From positions 5,409,001 through 5,473,000 of the forward strand of contig NC_065573.1 of NCBI RefSeq assembly GCF_937616625.2: DNA of 64,000 bases, read 5' to 3'. The notes under the pieces were generated by a model. It was not told where the DNA came from and made no database searches. It saw only the letters and a program-made list of their open reading frames with translations. The first letter of the stretch is position 1, and each line of letters begins with the position of its first letter. This stretch comes from Mercurialis annua. Lineage: Eukaryota; Streptophyta; Magnoliopsida; Malpighiales; Euphorbiaceae. This document shows, piece after piece, positions 12,701-25,768 of this stretch. Position numbers and translations under genes: made by a program.

Positions 12701-15700
12701 GGCTTAAATTGCTAAAAAAGGTGAAACATTTGGATTTGTTTCCTAACCTTTGTAAACGTTTCGCTTAAATCGCTAAAAAGGTGAAAGTTTAGATTTGTTT
12801 TGTAACATTTGTAAACGTTTGGCTTAAATCGCTAAAAAGGTGAAACGTTTGGATTTGTTTCGTAACGTTTTAAACGTTTGGCTTAAATCGCTAAAATGGG
12901 GAAACGTTTGAATTTGTTTCGTAACGTTTGCAAATATTTGGCTAAAATCGCAAAAAAGGTGGAAACGCTTGGATTTGTTTCGTAACGTTTGTAAACGTTT
13001 GGCATAAATAGCTAAAAAGGTTAAATGTTTTGATTTGTTTCGCAACGTTTTAAACGTTTGGCTTAAATCGCTAAAATGGGGAAACGTTTGGATTTGTTTC
13101 GTAACGTTTGTAAACGTTTGGCTTAAATTGCTAAAAAGGGGAAACGTTTGGATTTGTTTCATAACGTTTGGCTTAAATCGCTAAAAAAGGGAATCGTTTG
13201 GATTTGTCCAGTAACGTTTGAAAACGGTTGGCTTAAATCCCAATAAAGGTGAAACGTTTGGTTTTATTTCATGACGTTTGTAAACGTTCTGCTTAAATCG
13301 CTAAAAAGGTGAAACGTTTAGATTTCTTTTGTAACGTTTGTAAACGATTAGCTTAAATTTCTAAAAATGAGAAACGTTTGGATTTTGTTTCATAATGTTT
13401 TAAATGTTTGGTTTAAATTGCTAAAAAGGTGAAGCGCTTGGATTTGTTTCGTAACGTTTGTAATCGTTTGGGTTAAATTGCTGAAAAGTTGAAACGCTTG
13501 GATTTGTTTCGTAACGTTTCTAAACGTTTGGCTTAAATCGCTAAATAGGTGAACCGTTTGGATTTGTTTCGTAATGTTTGTAAACGTTTGGCTTAAATCG
13601 CTAAAAGGTGTAACGTTTGGTTTTGTTTCGTAACCTTTGTAAACGTTCGGCTTAAATCGCTAAAAAGGTGAAACGGTAGGATTTGTTTCGTAGCGTTATA
13701 AACGTTTGGATTTGTTTCTTCACATTTGTAAATGTTTGACTTTAATCACTAAAAAGGTGAAATTTTTGGATTTGTTTCGTAACGTTTGTAAATGTTTGGC
13801 TTAAATCACTAAAAATGGGAAACATTTGGATTTGTTTCTTAACCTTTACAAACGTTTGGATTTGTTTCGTAACATTAATAAACGTTTGGCTTAAATCGTT
13901 AAAATGGGGAAACGTTTGGTGTTGTTTTGTAACGTTTTTAAACGTTTGGATTTGTTTCGTAACGTTTTAAATGTTTTGTTTAGTTTCATAAAGTTCGTTT
14001 GGCTTAAATCGCTAAAAATGGTGAAACTTTGATTTTGTTTCGTAACGTTTGTAAACGTTTGGCTTAAATTGGTAAAAAAGTGAAAACATTTGGATTTGTT
14101 TCGTAACGTTTGTAAACGTTTGGCCTAAATCACAAAAAATGTGAAACATTTGGATTTGTTTCGTAACGTTTGCAAACTTTTGGTTTTGTTTCGTAACGTT
14201 CATAAACGTTTGGCTTAAATCGCTAAAATGGGGAAACGTTTGGTGTTGTTTTGTAACGTTTGTAAACGTTTGGATTTGTTTCGTAACGTTTGTAAACGTT
14301 TGGCTTAAATTGCTAAAAAGATGAAATTCTTGGATTTGTTTCGTAATGTTTGTAAACGTTTGGCTTAAATTGCTAAACAGGTGAAACACTTGGATTTGTT
14401 TCGTAACGTTTGTTAACGTTTGGCTTAAATAGCTAAAAAGGTGAAACATTTGGATTTGTTTCCTAACCTTTGTAAACGTTTAGCTTAAATCGCCAAAAAG
14501 GTGAAATATTAGATTTGTTTTGTAACATTTGTAAACGTTTGGCTTATATCCCTAAAAAGGTGAAACGTTTGGATTTGTTTCGTAACGTTTTAAACGTTTG
14601 GCTTAAATCGCTAAAATGGGAAAATGTTTGAATTTGTTTCGTAACGTTTGTAAACATTTGGCCAAAATCGCTAAAAACGTGGAAACGCTTGGATTTGTTT
14701 CGTAACGTTTGTATACGTTTGGCATAAATAGCTAAAAAGGTTAAATGTTTTGATTTGTTTCGCAACGTTTTAAATGTTTGGCTTAAATCGCTAAAATGGG
14801 TAAACATTTGGATTTGTTTCGTAACATTTGTAAACGTTTGGCTTAAATTGCTAAAAAGGTGAAACGTTTAAATTTGTTTCATAACGTTTGGCTTAAATCG
14901 CTAATAAAGGGAAACGTTTGGATTTGTCCCGTAACGTTTGAAAACGGTGTTCTGCTTAAATCGCTAAAAAGGTGAAACGTTTAGATTTCTTTCGTAACAT
15001 TTGTAAACGTTTAGCATAAATTGCTAAAAATGTGAAACGTTTGGATTTATTTCATAATGTTTTAAATGTTTGGTTTAAATTGCCAAAAAGGTGAAGCGCT
15101 TGGATTTGTTTCGTAAAGTTTGTAATCATTTGGGTCAAATTGCTGAAAAGTTGAAATGCTTGGATTTGTTTCGTAACGTTTCTAAACGTTTGGCTTAAAT
15201 CGCTAAAAAGGTGTAACGTTTAGTTTTGTTTCGTAACCTTTGTAAACGTTCAGCTTAAATCGCTAAAAAAGTGACACGGTTGGATTTGTTTCATAACGTT
15301 ATAAACGTTTGGATTTGTTTCGAAACGTTTGGATTTGTTTCGTAACGTTTGTAAACGTTTGGCTTTAATCAGTAAAAAGGTGAAACGTTTGGATTTGTTT
15401 CGTAACGTTTGTAAATGTTTGGCTTAAATCACTAAAAATGGGAAACATTTGGATTTGTTTCTTAACGTTTTGCAAACGTTTGGTTTTGTTTCGTAACGTT
15501 TATAAACGTTTGCCTTAAATCGCTAAAATGGGGACACGTTAAGTGTTGTTTTGTAACGTTTGTAAACGTTTGGATTTGTTTCGTAACGTTTTAAACGTTT
15601 GGTTTTGTTTCGTAACGTTTGTAAACGTTTGGCTTAAATTGCTAAAAATGGTGAAATTTTGATTTTGTTTCGTAACGTTTGTAAACGTTTGGCTTAAATT

Positions 15701-18700
15701 GCTGAAAAGGTGAAAACATTTGGATTTGTTTCGTATCGTTAGTAAATGTTTGGCTTAAATCACAAAAAATGTGAAACATCTGGATTTGTTTTGTAACGTT
15801 TGCAAACTTTTTGTTTTGTTTCGTAACGTTTATAAACGTTTGGCTTAAATCGCTAAAATGGGTAAACATTTGGCTTAAATCGGTAAAAAGGTGAAACGTT
15901 TGGATTTGTTTTGTAACGTTTGTAAACGTTTGGGTTCAATCGCTAAAAAACCGAAACGTTTGGATTTGTTGCGTAGCGTTTGTAAACGTTTGGCTTAAAT
16001 CGCTAAAAATGTGAAACGTTTGGATTTGTTCCGTAACGTTTGTAAATGTTTGCCTTAAATTCTAAAACTGTGAAAGGTTTGGATTTGTTTCATAACGTTT
16101 GTAAACATTTGGCTTAAATCGCTAAAAAGGTGAAATGTTTTGTTTTGTTTCGTAATGTTTGTGAACGTTTGGCTTAAATTGCTAAAAAGATAAAATGCTT
16201 GGATTTGTTTCGTAACGTTTGTTAACGTTTGGCTTAAATTGCTAAAAAGGTGAAACATTTGGATTTGTTTCCTAACCTTTGTAAATGTTTGGCTTAAATC
16301 GCTAAAAAGGTGAAAGGATTTGTTTCATAACGTTTGTAAACGTTTGGCTTATATCGCTAGAAAGGTGAAACATTTGGATTTGTTATATAACGTTTTAAAC
16401 GTTTGGCTTAAATTGCTAAAATAGGAACCGTTTGAATTTGTTTCGTAACATTTGTAAACGTTTTGCTTAAATTGCTAAAAAGGTTAAATGTTTGGATTTG
16501 TTTCGTAACGTTTTAAACGTTTGCCTTAAATCGCTAAAATGGGGAAACGTTTGGATTTGTTTCGTAACATTTGTAAAGGTTTGGCTTAAATTGCTACAAA
16601 GATGAAACGTTTAAATTTGTTTCATAACGTTTGTAAACGTTTGGCTTAAATCGCTAAAAAAGTGAAACGTTTGGATTTGTCCCGTAACATTTGAAAACGT
16701 TTGGCTTAAATCCAAAAAAAGGTGAAACGTTTGGTTTTGTTTCATAACGATTGTAAACGTTCTGCTTAAATCTTTAAAAAGGAGAAACGTTTAGATTTCT
16801 TTCGTAACGTTTGTAAACGTTTAGATTAAATTGCTAAAAATGTGAAACGTTTGGATTTGTTTTGTAATGTTTTAAATGTTTTGTTTAAATTGCTAAAAAG
16901 GTGAAACGCTTGGATATATTTCGAAACGTTTGTAATCGTTTGACTTAAATTGCTAAAAAGTTGCTTTGATTTATTTCGTATCGTTTGTAAACGTTTGGCT
17001 TAAATCGCTAAAAGGTGAAACGTTTGGATTTGTTTCGTAATTTTTGTAAACTTTTGGCTTAAATCGCTAAAAAGGTGAAACGTTTGGTTTTGTTTCGTAA
17101 CCTTTGTAAAAATTCGACTTAAATCGCTAAAAAGGTGAAATGGTAGGATTTGTTTCGTAATGTTATAAACGTTTGGATTTGTTTCGAAACGTTTGGATTT
17201 GTTTCGTAACGTTTGTAAACGTTTGACTTCAATCACTAAAAAGGTGAAACGTTTGGATTTATTTCGTAACGTTTGCGAACGTTTGGCTTAAATCACTAAA
17301 AATGTGAAACGTTTGGATTTATTTTCTAAAGTTTGCATACGTTTGGTTTTGTCTCGTAACGTATATAAACGTTTGGCTTAAATCGCTAAAATGGGGAAAT
17401 GTTTGTTGTTGTTTTGTAACGTTTGTAAACGTTTGGATTTGTTTCGTAACATTTTAAACCTTTGGTTTTGTTTCGTAACGCTTGGAAACGTTTGGCTTTT
17501 GTTTCGTAACGTTTGTAAACGTTTGGCTTAAATCGCTAAAAAGGTGAAACGTTTGGTTTTGTTTCGGAACGTTTGTAAACGTTTGGCTTAAATCGCTAAA
17601 ATGGTGAAACGTTTGGATTTGTTTCGTAACGTTTTCCAAACGTTTGGCTTAAATCGCTAAAAAGATGAACTGTTTGAATTTGTTTTGTAACGTTCGTAAA
17701 CGTATGGCTTATATTGCTAAAAAGGTGAAACGTTTGGTTTTGCTTTGTAACGTTTGTAAACGTTTGGCTTAAGTCACTAAAAAGGTGAGACGTCTGGTTT
17801 TTGTTTGTAACTTTTGTAAACGTTTCGATTTGTTTCGTAACGTTTGTTTCGTAACATTTTAAACGTTTGGTTTTGTTTCGTAACGTTTGTAAACGTTTGG
17901 CTTAAATCGCTAAAAAGTTGGGAATGCTTGGATTTGTTTCGTACTGTTTGTAAACGTTTGGCTTAAATCGCTAAAAAGGTAAAACATTTGGTTTTGTTTC
18001 GCAACGTTAGTAAACATTTGGCTTAAATCGCTAAAAAGGTGAACCATTTAGATTTGTTTTGTAAAGTTTGTAAACGTTTGGGTTCAATCGCTAAAAAGGT
18101 GAAATGTATGGATTTGTTGTGTTGCGTTTGTAAACGTTTGGATTTGTTGAGTAGCGTTTGTAAACGTTTGGCTTAAATCGCTAAAAAAGTGAAACATTTG
18201 GATTTGTTCCGTAACGTTTGTAAACGTTTGGCTTAAATTGCTAAAAATGTGAAACGTTTATATTTGTTTCATAACGTTTGTAAACATTTGGCTTAAATCG
18301 CTTAAAAGGTGAAATGTTTGGTTTTGTTTCGTAACGTTTGTAAACGTTTGGCTTAAATTGCTAAAAATAATAAATGTTTGGATTTGTTTCGTAATGTTTG
18401 TAAACGTTTGGCTTAAATTGCTAAAAAGGTGAAATGCTTGGATTTGTTTCGTAACGTTTGTTACAGTTTGGCTTAAATTGCTAAAAAGGGGAAACATTTG
18501 GATTTGTTTCGTAACGTTTGTAAACGTTTGGCTTAAATCGCTAAAAAGGTGAAATTTTGGATTTGTTTCATAACGTTTGTAAACGTTTGGTTTAAATCTC
18601 TAAAAAGGTGAAACGTTTGGATTTGTTTCGTAACGTTTTAAACGTTTGGCTTAAATCGCTAAAATGGGAAAATGTTTGAATTTGTTTCGTAACGTTTGTA

Positions 18701-21700
18701 AACGTTTGGCTAAAATTGCTAATAAGGTGGGAACGCTTGGATTTGTTTCGTAACGTTTATAAACGTTTGGCATAAATCGCTAAAAAGGTTAGATGTTTGG
18801 ATTTGTTTCATAATGTTTTAAACGTTTTCCTTAAATCGCTAAAATGGAGAAACGTTTGGATTTGTTTCGTAACGTTTGTAAACGTTTGGCTAAAATTGCT
18901 AAAAAGGTGAAACATTAGGATTTGTTTCATTACGTTTATAAACGTTTGGCTTAAATCGCTAAAATAGTTAAACGTTTGGATTTGTCCCGTAACGTTTGAT
19001 AACGTTTGGCTTACATCGCAAAAAAGGTGAAACGTTTGGTTTTGTTTCATAAAGTTTGTAAACATTCTGCTTAAATCGCTAAAAAGGTGAAACGTTTAGA
19101 TTTCTTCGTAATGTTTATAAACGTTTAGCTTAAATTGGTAAAAATGGGAAACGTTTGGATTTTTTTCATAATGTTTTAAATATTTGGTTTAAATTGCTAT
19201 AAAGGTGAAACGCTTGGATTTGTTTCGTAACGTTTGTAAACGTTTAACTTAAATTGCTACAAAGTTGAAGCGCTTGGATTTGTTTAGTAACGTTTCTAAA
19301 CGTTTGGCTTAAAATGCTAAAAAGGTGAAACGTTTGGATTTGTTTCGTAATGTTTCTAAACGTTTGGCTTAAATCGCTAAAAAGGTGAAACGTTTGGTTT
19401 TGTTTCGTAACCTTTGTAAACGTTCGGTTAAAATCGCTAAAAAGGTGAAACGGTAGGATTTGTTTCATAACGTTATAAACGTTTCGATTTGTTTCGACAC
19501 GTTTGGATTTATTTCATAACGTTTGTAAACGTTAGGCTTCAATCATTAAAAAGGTGAAACGTTTGGATTTGTTTCGTAATGTTTGTCTTAAATCGCTAAA
19601 AATGTGAAACATTTGGATTTGTTTCGTAATGTTTGCAAACGTTTGGTTTTGTTTCGTAACGTTTATAAACGTTTGGCTTAAATCGCTAAATATATGAAAC
19701 GTTTGGTTTTGTTTTATAACGTTTGTAAACGTTTGGCTTAAATTGCTAAAAAGGTGAAAAAGTTTGGATTTGTTTCGTAACATTTGTAAACGTTGGGCTT
19801 AAATAGCTAAAAAGATGAAACATTTGGATTTGTTTTGAAACGTTTGCAAACGTACGGCTTAAATCGCTAAAAAGGTGAAACCTTTGGTTTTGTTTTGTAA
19901 CGTTTGTAAACGTTTGGCTTAAATCACTAAAATGGTGAGACGTCTAGTTTTGTTTCGTATCGTTTGTAAACGTTTGGATTTGTTTCGTAACGTTTTAAAC
20001 CTTTGGTTTTGCTTCGTACCGTTTGTAAACGTTTGGCTTAAATCGCTAAAAAAGGAAAACGTTTGGTTTTGTTTCGTAACGTTGGTAAACGTTTGGCTTA
20101 AATTGCTAATAATGTTAAACGTTGGGATTTGTTTTGTAATGTTTGTAAACGTCTGGGTTCATTTGCTAAAAAGGTGAAACGTTTGGATTTGTTGCGTAGC
20201 GTTTGTAAATGTTTGGCTTAAATCGCTAAAAATGTGAAACGTTTGGATTTGTTCCGTAACGTTTGTAAATGTTTGGCATACATTGCTAAAAAGGTGAAAC
20301 GCTTGGATTTGTTTCATAATGTTTGTAAACGTTTGGCCTAAATTGCTGAAAATGGGAAACGTTTGGATTTGTTCGTAACGTTTGTTAACGTTTGGCTTAA
20401 ATTGCTAAAAAGGTGAAACTTTGGATTTGTTTCCTAACCTTTGTAAACGTTTGGCTTAAATCGCTAAAAAGGTGAAAGTTTGGATTTGTGCCGTAGCGTT
20501 TGTAAACATTTGACTTAAATCGCTAAAAAGGGGAAACAGTTGGTTTTGTTTCGTAACGTTTGTAAACGTTTGGCTTAAATTGCTAAAAAGGTGAAAATCT
20601 TGGATTTGTTTCGTAACGTTTGTAAATATTTGGCTTAAATTGCTAAAAAGGTGAAACGTTTAGATTTTTTTCGTAACGTTTTAAACATTTGGTTATTTTT
20701 CGTAACGTTTGTAAACGTTCGACTTAAATCACTGAAAATGTGAAACGTTTGTATTTGTTTCGTAACGTTTGTAAACGTTTGGCTTAAATCACTAAAAAAA
20801 TGTGAAACGTTTGGATTTATTTCGTAACGTTTGTAAACGTTTAGCATAAATTGCTAAAAAGGTGACACGTTTTGATTTGTTTCGTATCCTTTGTAAACGT
20901 TTGGCTTAAATCACTTAAAAGGTGAAACGTTTGGTTTTGTTTCATAACTTTTGTAAACGTTTGGCTTAAATCGCTAAAAAGGTGAAAAGTTTTGATTTGT
21001 TTCTTAACGTTTGTAAACGATTTGCTTAAATTGCTAAAAAGGTGACACGTTTGGATTTGTTTCGTAACCTTTGTAAACGTTTGGCTTAAATCGCTAAAAA
21101 GGGGAAACGTTTGGATTTGTTTCGTAAATTTTGTAAACGTTTGGCTTAATCGCTAAAAAGCTGAAATATTTGGATTTGTTTCTTAACGTTTTTAAACGTT
21201 TGTCTTAAATCTCTAAAAAGGTGAAACGTTTGGATTTGTTCCGTAATGTTTGAAAGAGTTTGGCTTAAATCGCAAAAAAGGTGAAACGTTTGGTTTTGTT
21301 TCGTAGCGTTTGTAAACGTTCAGCTTAACTCGCTAAAAAGGTGAAACGTTTGGATTTTTTTGTAACGTTTGTAAATGTTTGGCCTAAATTACTAAAAACG
21401 TGAAACATTTGGATTTGTTTCATAACGTTTTAAACGTTTGGCTTAAATTGCTAAAAAGGTGAAACAATTAGATTTGTTTCGTAACGTTTGGCTTAAATTG
21501 CTAAAAATTGAAACTCTTGGGTTTGTTTCGTAACGTTTGTAAACATTTGGCTTAAATAGCTAAAACTGTGAAACATTTGGATTTGTTTCGTAACGTTTGT
21601 AAACGTTTGGCTTAAATTGCTAAAAAGTTGAAACGCTTGGATTTGTTTAGTAACGGTTGTAAACATTTGGCTTAATCACTAAAAAGGTGAAACGTTTGGA

Positions 21701-22571
21701 TTAATCCCGTAACGTTTGAAAACGTTTGGCTTAAATCGCAAAAAAGGTGAAATGTTTGGTTTTATTTCATAACGTTTGTAAACGTTCGGATTAAATTGCT
21801 AAAAAGGTGAAACGTTTAGATTTCTTTCGTAACGTTTGTAAACGTTTAGCTTAAATTGCTAAAAATGTGAAACATTTGGATTTGTTTCGTAATGTTTTAA
21901 ATGTTTGGTTTAAATTACTAAAAAGGTGAAACGCTTGGATATGTTTCATAACGTTTGTAATCGTTTGGCTTAAATTGCTAAAAAGGTAAAACGTTTTGAT
22001 TTGTTTCGTAACATTTGTAAACGTTCGGCTTAAATCAATAAAAAGGTGAAACGGTTGGATTTGTTTCGTAACGTTTTAAACATTTGGATTTGTTTCGAAA
22101 CGTTTGGATTTGTTTCGTAAAGTTTGTAAACGTTTGGCTTCAATCACTAAAAAGGCGAAACGTTTGGATTTGTTTCGTAATGTTTGTAAACGGGTTTAAA
22201 TCGCAAAAAAGATGAAACGTTTGGATTTGTTTTGTAACGATTGTAAACGTTTTGACGTAAATCGTTAAAAAGGGGAAACGTTTGGATTTGTTTCGTAACG
22301 TTTGCAAACGTTTGGTTTTGTTTCGTAACGTTTTATAAACGTTTGGCTTAAATCGTTAAAAATGGTGAAATGTTTGGATTTATTTTTTTAACGTTTGTAA
22401 AATTTTGGATTTGTTTCGTAACGTTTTATATGTTTGGTTTTGTTTCTTAACTTTTGTAAACGTTTGCCGTAAATCGCTAAAAAGGTGAAACGTTTGGTTT
22501 CGTTTCGTAGCGTTTGTAAACATTAGGCTTAAATTGCTAAAAAGGTGAAACTTTTGGATTTGTTTCATAAC
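9684..22571 (+). repeat. 60-bp satellite array, block B (forward)
   Basis: About 215 monomers. Most B halves read GAAACGTTTGG. Monomers with a GGTTTTGTTTCG variant and shortened forms, such as a ~20-bp AAACGTTTGGATTTGTTTCG unit repeated twice (11311-11340, 15310-15340), recur at intervals. This marks degenerate higher-order units. HOR landmarks are AGACGTCT at 17788-17795 and 19938-19945 (a decayed copy near 12090), GGGTTCAATCG near 12370, 15932 and 18090, and a TGTTGTTTTGTAACG monomer near 13919, 14243, 15543 and 17405. No gene is seen. Confidence 0.96.
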
Positions 22572-22745
22572 TGTAATATCCCGTAAAATTTTAATTTATT
22601 TTTTTTGTAATTTCCGACAATTTACTGGCCGTTTTGAAGTAACTTCGATGTTAGCGGTTTGATTCGAGTTGGTTCGGATTGGGGTTGATTTTATTGGTTC
22701 AACCATTTTAATTTTTAATTAAAAAAAAAGATTTTTCTGAATTCC

Positions 22746-22859
22746 CGTTCGAGAATTTGGCTTCTCGAACGAGAATCCATTTTTCCAGGCCTGGTCTCGT
22801 TCGAGACCAGGGTTCTCGAACGAGAACCAAGCCCAAATGGGCTGTTCTCGTTCGAGAAC
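22746..22859 (+). repeat. Cluster of TCTCG-NN-CGAGA inverted repeats in U3
   Basis: Four perfect dyads with a two-base centre: TTCTCG-AA-CGAGAA (22762-22775), CTGGTCTCG-TT-CGAGACCAG (22791-22810), GGTTCTCG-AA-CGAGAACC (22811-22828) and GTTCTCG-TT-CGAGAAC (22844-22859). There is also a longer arm pair, CGTTCGAGAA (22746-22755) with TTCTCGAACG (22762-22771). The 3' LTR copy (about 31038-31150) has point changes in several arms. The cluster lies upstream of the TATA-like site. Possible roles are binding sites for dimeric regulators or simply structure-prone DNA; no role is shown. Confidence 0.88.
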
Positions 22860-23045
22860 ATAACAGCCCCTCGACCCTCTCGTCCAGCCCACTTCGCACT
22901 CATTTTCGACCCATTTCCTTTCGTTAGTTAAAGTCGACTTCTAAATGAAAAACCTAGATCACGCTGCAAACAAACCCTAGCCGTTTTCCTCTTGTTCATT
23001 CGCTTAGTATCGAAGCTGTAATCGTCCTCCAAAGATTGTTGTTCG

Positions 23046-23051
23046 GTAAGT
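23046..23051 (+). promoter_or_regulatory. Candidate 5' splice site in element 2 LTR
   Basis: TTCG|GTAAGTTTTC is a near-consensus plant donor. It lies about 120 bp after the TATA-like position. The 3' LTR repeats it at 31337-31342, and the divergent element 3 LTR has TTCG|GTAAGTTTC at 41485-41490. An acceptor-like TTCAATCTTAG ends at 25765, three bases before the gag ATG. Confidence 0.4.
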
Positions 23052-23923
23052 TTTCTTATTTCATGTGAATTCAGTTTTTGCGATTGAACGACATTCCGTA
23101 TTTTTGATTGTTCTTGCTCGTTTCTAGATCGAAATCAAAACCGTTTGATCTCAGACGTTCTAGACTCATATACCTTCGATTCCCCACCTCGTTTTCGTTG
23201 AACAGTACGTGATCGACCTCATTTCCATTCGCCGTACGGTGTTCGTTTTTGAATTGAGTTAACTGTTAGTATTGGGGATGGTTTGTGCCGACCCCTTTCA
23301 TGTTTCCTTAGCCATGTTACTGCTTCATTCATGTTGATAAACCTTTGTATGATTAGTTGTTACGGATTAGATCCAGTTTAATGGTTGTCTCGTTGATCCG
23401 AACGTTGTTCGTCGTTCATAATTATTCTCTAAACCTTAAGTTTCGTTTGTGTAATGTTTGTTTGTGATCATTAGCAAGTTGTTATTGTTGTTTGTTGATT
23501 GATGGGATGAATTAGGGAGCCTTGAATCCGTGAATGGTTCATTGTTGAATTCGGCAAATTAAGGAATAGGGTGGCGGGGTTGTTTGAGTTTGAATTGGAG
23601 AAGATGGTTGATTTCTCAATTTAGTCACCAAAGTCTTTTACTTAAATCACTTAAATCCTTTAAATTTAACTTTACCTAATAACTTGGATTTTATTTTGAT
23701 TTACAAATTAAATATTTAAAACGATAATTAATTATAAATTTAGTTAATATAATTACCCGGGTAATTCTATTTAATTAAGTATATCAATTTGGCATGAAAT
23801 TGGCTAAATTACAATTTAGCCCCTGAAATGGTTTTATAACTTAATTAAGTGGATCGTTGGTTGGTTATTCTATATTTTGATATAAATATAAATAAAAGCA
23901 ATTAAATTGATTTTGGATATCAA

Positions 23924-24005
23924 ATTGGCTAAAGTATAATTTAGTCCCTAATTGGCAAAAGTACAGTTTAGTCCCTAATTGCTAAAGTGCAATTTTGTCC
24001 CTAAA
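23924..24005 (+). repeat. Short tandem repeat of TTTAGTCCCTAATTGGC units
   Basis: Three ~26-28 bp units each carry TTTAGTCCCTAA or a variant after GCTAAAGTACAA or a variant. A fourth, more distant copy (TTTAGCCCCTGAA) lies near 23816. The 3' LTR holds the same cluster at about 32215-32300. Element 1 has a related motif in the opposite sense (GGACTAAATTGTAC near 5547). Confidence 0.75.
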
Positions 24006-24716
24006 ACTTTTATAAACTTAAAATGGTTAGATTTTTAGGGTGTAACTTGGGTTACTTGAAATTGAAGTTATTGAGTTCCGCTTTTAAAATGGTTTATTAT
24101 ATATGGAATTATTTTATAAATATAGACTCGGGTTTATATTTGAAAAACGTTTTGAGTTGGGTTAGACTTGGGTCACCCGACAAGTGAGGTTAGCTTGGTA
24201 GTTAATGATAACTCGGCTAACCCACTATTTGGAAAATTAATTATTATCTAAAGATTATTAAATAATATTTATAAATTGGATTTTAAGCGTGAACTCAATA
24301 GACTTGTGTTAATTGAACGTTTATTACCTATTGGGTATTTTTGTGTGTTCTGGCTTGTTTATTCCGACGTGTTAATTTGTGATAGTCCTATGTGGTGTCT
24401 AGTACTCTCTAGAGTTAGGGTCTGTTTTTAATAATTATTTTATTTGTCTAGACCCGTCTACTGTTCGTGCTTCAGAGGCGAGAACAAGGATTAATTGCTT
24501 GCCGGTTATCACGTGGATTAGCAAGCAGTGAGTTTGTACTTACTATTTACCGCTTTATTAAGTAAATTGTTATTTTAGTATTAAATATATATATTGTACG
24601 TATATTTCAAACTGTTTTTATATTATGGCTTCTAGTTGGAACATGCTACCTAATGGGCATCATTAGGACTGCGTGCGCACCGGTAATGATCTGGGAAAGG
24701 TAATTATGGTAATGTG

Positions 24717-24834
24717 GTAACTCGGTGTGAGCATAGCTCTCGGGACCAAGTAGAGTAACTCGGTGTAGCTTAGCTCTCGGGACTCTAGTATAAGTGTGGT
24801 CAGTGGTAACTCGGTGTAGCTCAGCTCTCGGGAC
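24717..24834 (+). repeat. Threefold GTAACTCGGTGT...GCTCTCGGGAC repeat
   Basis: Three imperfect copies of a module with GTAACTCGGTGTAGC and AGCTCTCGGGAC, spaced irregularly, lie in the U5 half of the 5' LTR. The 3' LTR has the same set at about 33013-33130. The internal pairing CTCGG with CTCGGGA could form small hairpins. Function unknown. Confidence 0.75.
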
Positions 24835-25431
24835 TAGACCTGTTGGATTATGCTTATTTTTAGAATTGTGGATTAGGGTTCCAACTATTATTCGTAATAT
24901 CGTTATTAAATGTTTTAAACGGTTTTAAAGGTTTTCCACTTAATAAATGTAGATAGTGGTATAAACTCATCTCAGTATATCTGACCCCGTTGTTTTCCCA
25001 ATTTTCCCCAGGGTTATGATTTGAGAGAGTCTGGTGATCTCCGCATTTTACTTTTCCTCGGAGGTTCCATTTATTTTTGATAAACTGTAAAACTGTTTTA
25101 TTCTTAGACCGCAGTAGTAACTAGACGTCTTTATTATTATTATATATTTTGTCGGATTGGTTCGACTGGTTATATTGCTTTGGCATGTTATATCATTTAC
25201 ATTGATTTATGATAAATCTATATTAAACTCTGAATTTGACAAGCATGTTATATTAACTGTTGAATATTATAACTGCTAGATTTAGGCTGAAGTCTCGGTT
25301 GCCCCCGAGCATTGGTTTTCTGCAGGTTTATGTGTTTATATGTTAAATGAAAGGCTAGCTACGGGTTTCGGTACTACATTACCCATACCCTAGCGCCAGT
25401 CGCGATTCATGAAAATGGGTCGTGACAAACT

Positions 25432-25443
25432 TGGTATCAGAGC
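25432..25443 (+). other. Primer-binding site, initiator tRNA-Met
   Basis: TGGTATCAGAGC is the complement of the 3' end of plant initiator tRNA-Met and lies four bases after the end of the 5' LTR. This is the usual primer of plant Ty3/gypsy elements. It primes minus-strand DNA synthesis. Confidence 0.93.
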
Positions 25444-25768
25444 TTTGGTTTCAAACCAAGGCCAATTGCTTGCTATGTGTTTACTCTGTTAAGTAAGGTT
25501 GTGTCTTAGGAACTACTGTGGATATAGGATTCTGTCATGTCTTTAAAAACGTCATCTTTTGATTTTAAAACATTCTGCCTACACCAATAGGATTGTGTCG
25601 AGTCAGTCATTATATGTTGATTTGATGCTGTTAAATGTTAATTTTATTTCACTTGGGTGAATGTTTTATTGCTGTTGATTTCTTAGAAAATCCTATTTGT
25701 TACTTGTTTTGTTCATACTTGGCTATGAAATATCTGTTATTTAAATTGTTGTTGTTCAATCTTAGGAT
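25444..25768 (+). other. Untranslated leader between primer-binding site and gag
   Basis: 325 bp of T-rich DNA without a supported gene. Its 3' end has a pyrimidine-rich stretch and TTCAATCTTAG (25755-25765), which resembles a 3' splice site three bases before the gag ATG. An open frame at 25635-26147 runs through it in another frame and is a shadow. Confidence 0.6.

Larger units (their letters stand above)
22572..25427 (+). repeat. 5' LTR of element 2 (2856 bp)
   Basis: Starts TGTAATATCCCG directly after satellite and ends GGGTCGTGACA just before the primer-binding site. It contains an inverted-repeat cluster in U3, a degraded TATA region (TTAGTTAAAG near 22924, where the 3' LTR has TATTTAAAG), a donor-like site at 23046, a run of TTTAGTCCCTAA-type repeats, and a TAACTCGGTGT/GCTCTCGGGAC repeat. 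Like other LTRs it has no protein. Open frames at 22708-22903 on the minus strand come from the inverted repeats. Confidence 0.95.

Noticed and set aside
22708..22903. Minus-strand open frames over the U3 inverted repeats of element 2 (also 30991-31239)
   Set aside because: Products of the TCTCG/CGAGA dyads and A-runs; the 3' LTR copy differs in frame and sequence.
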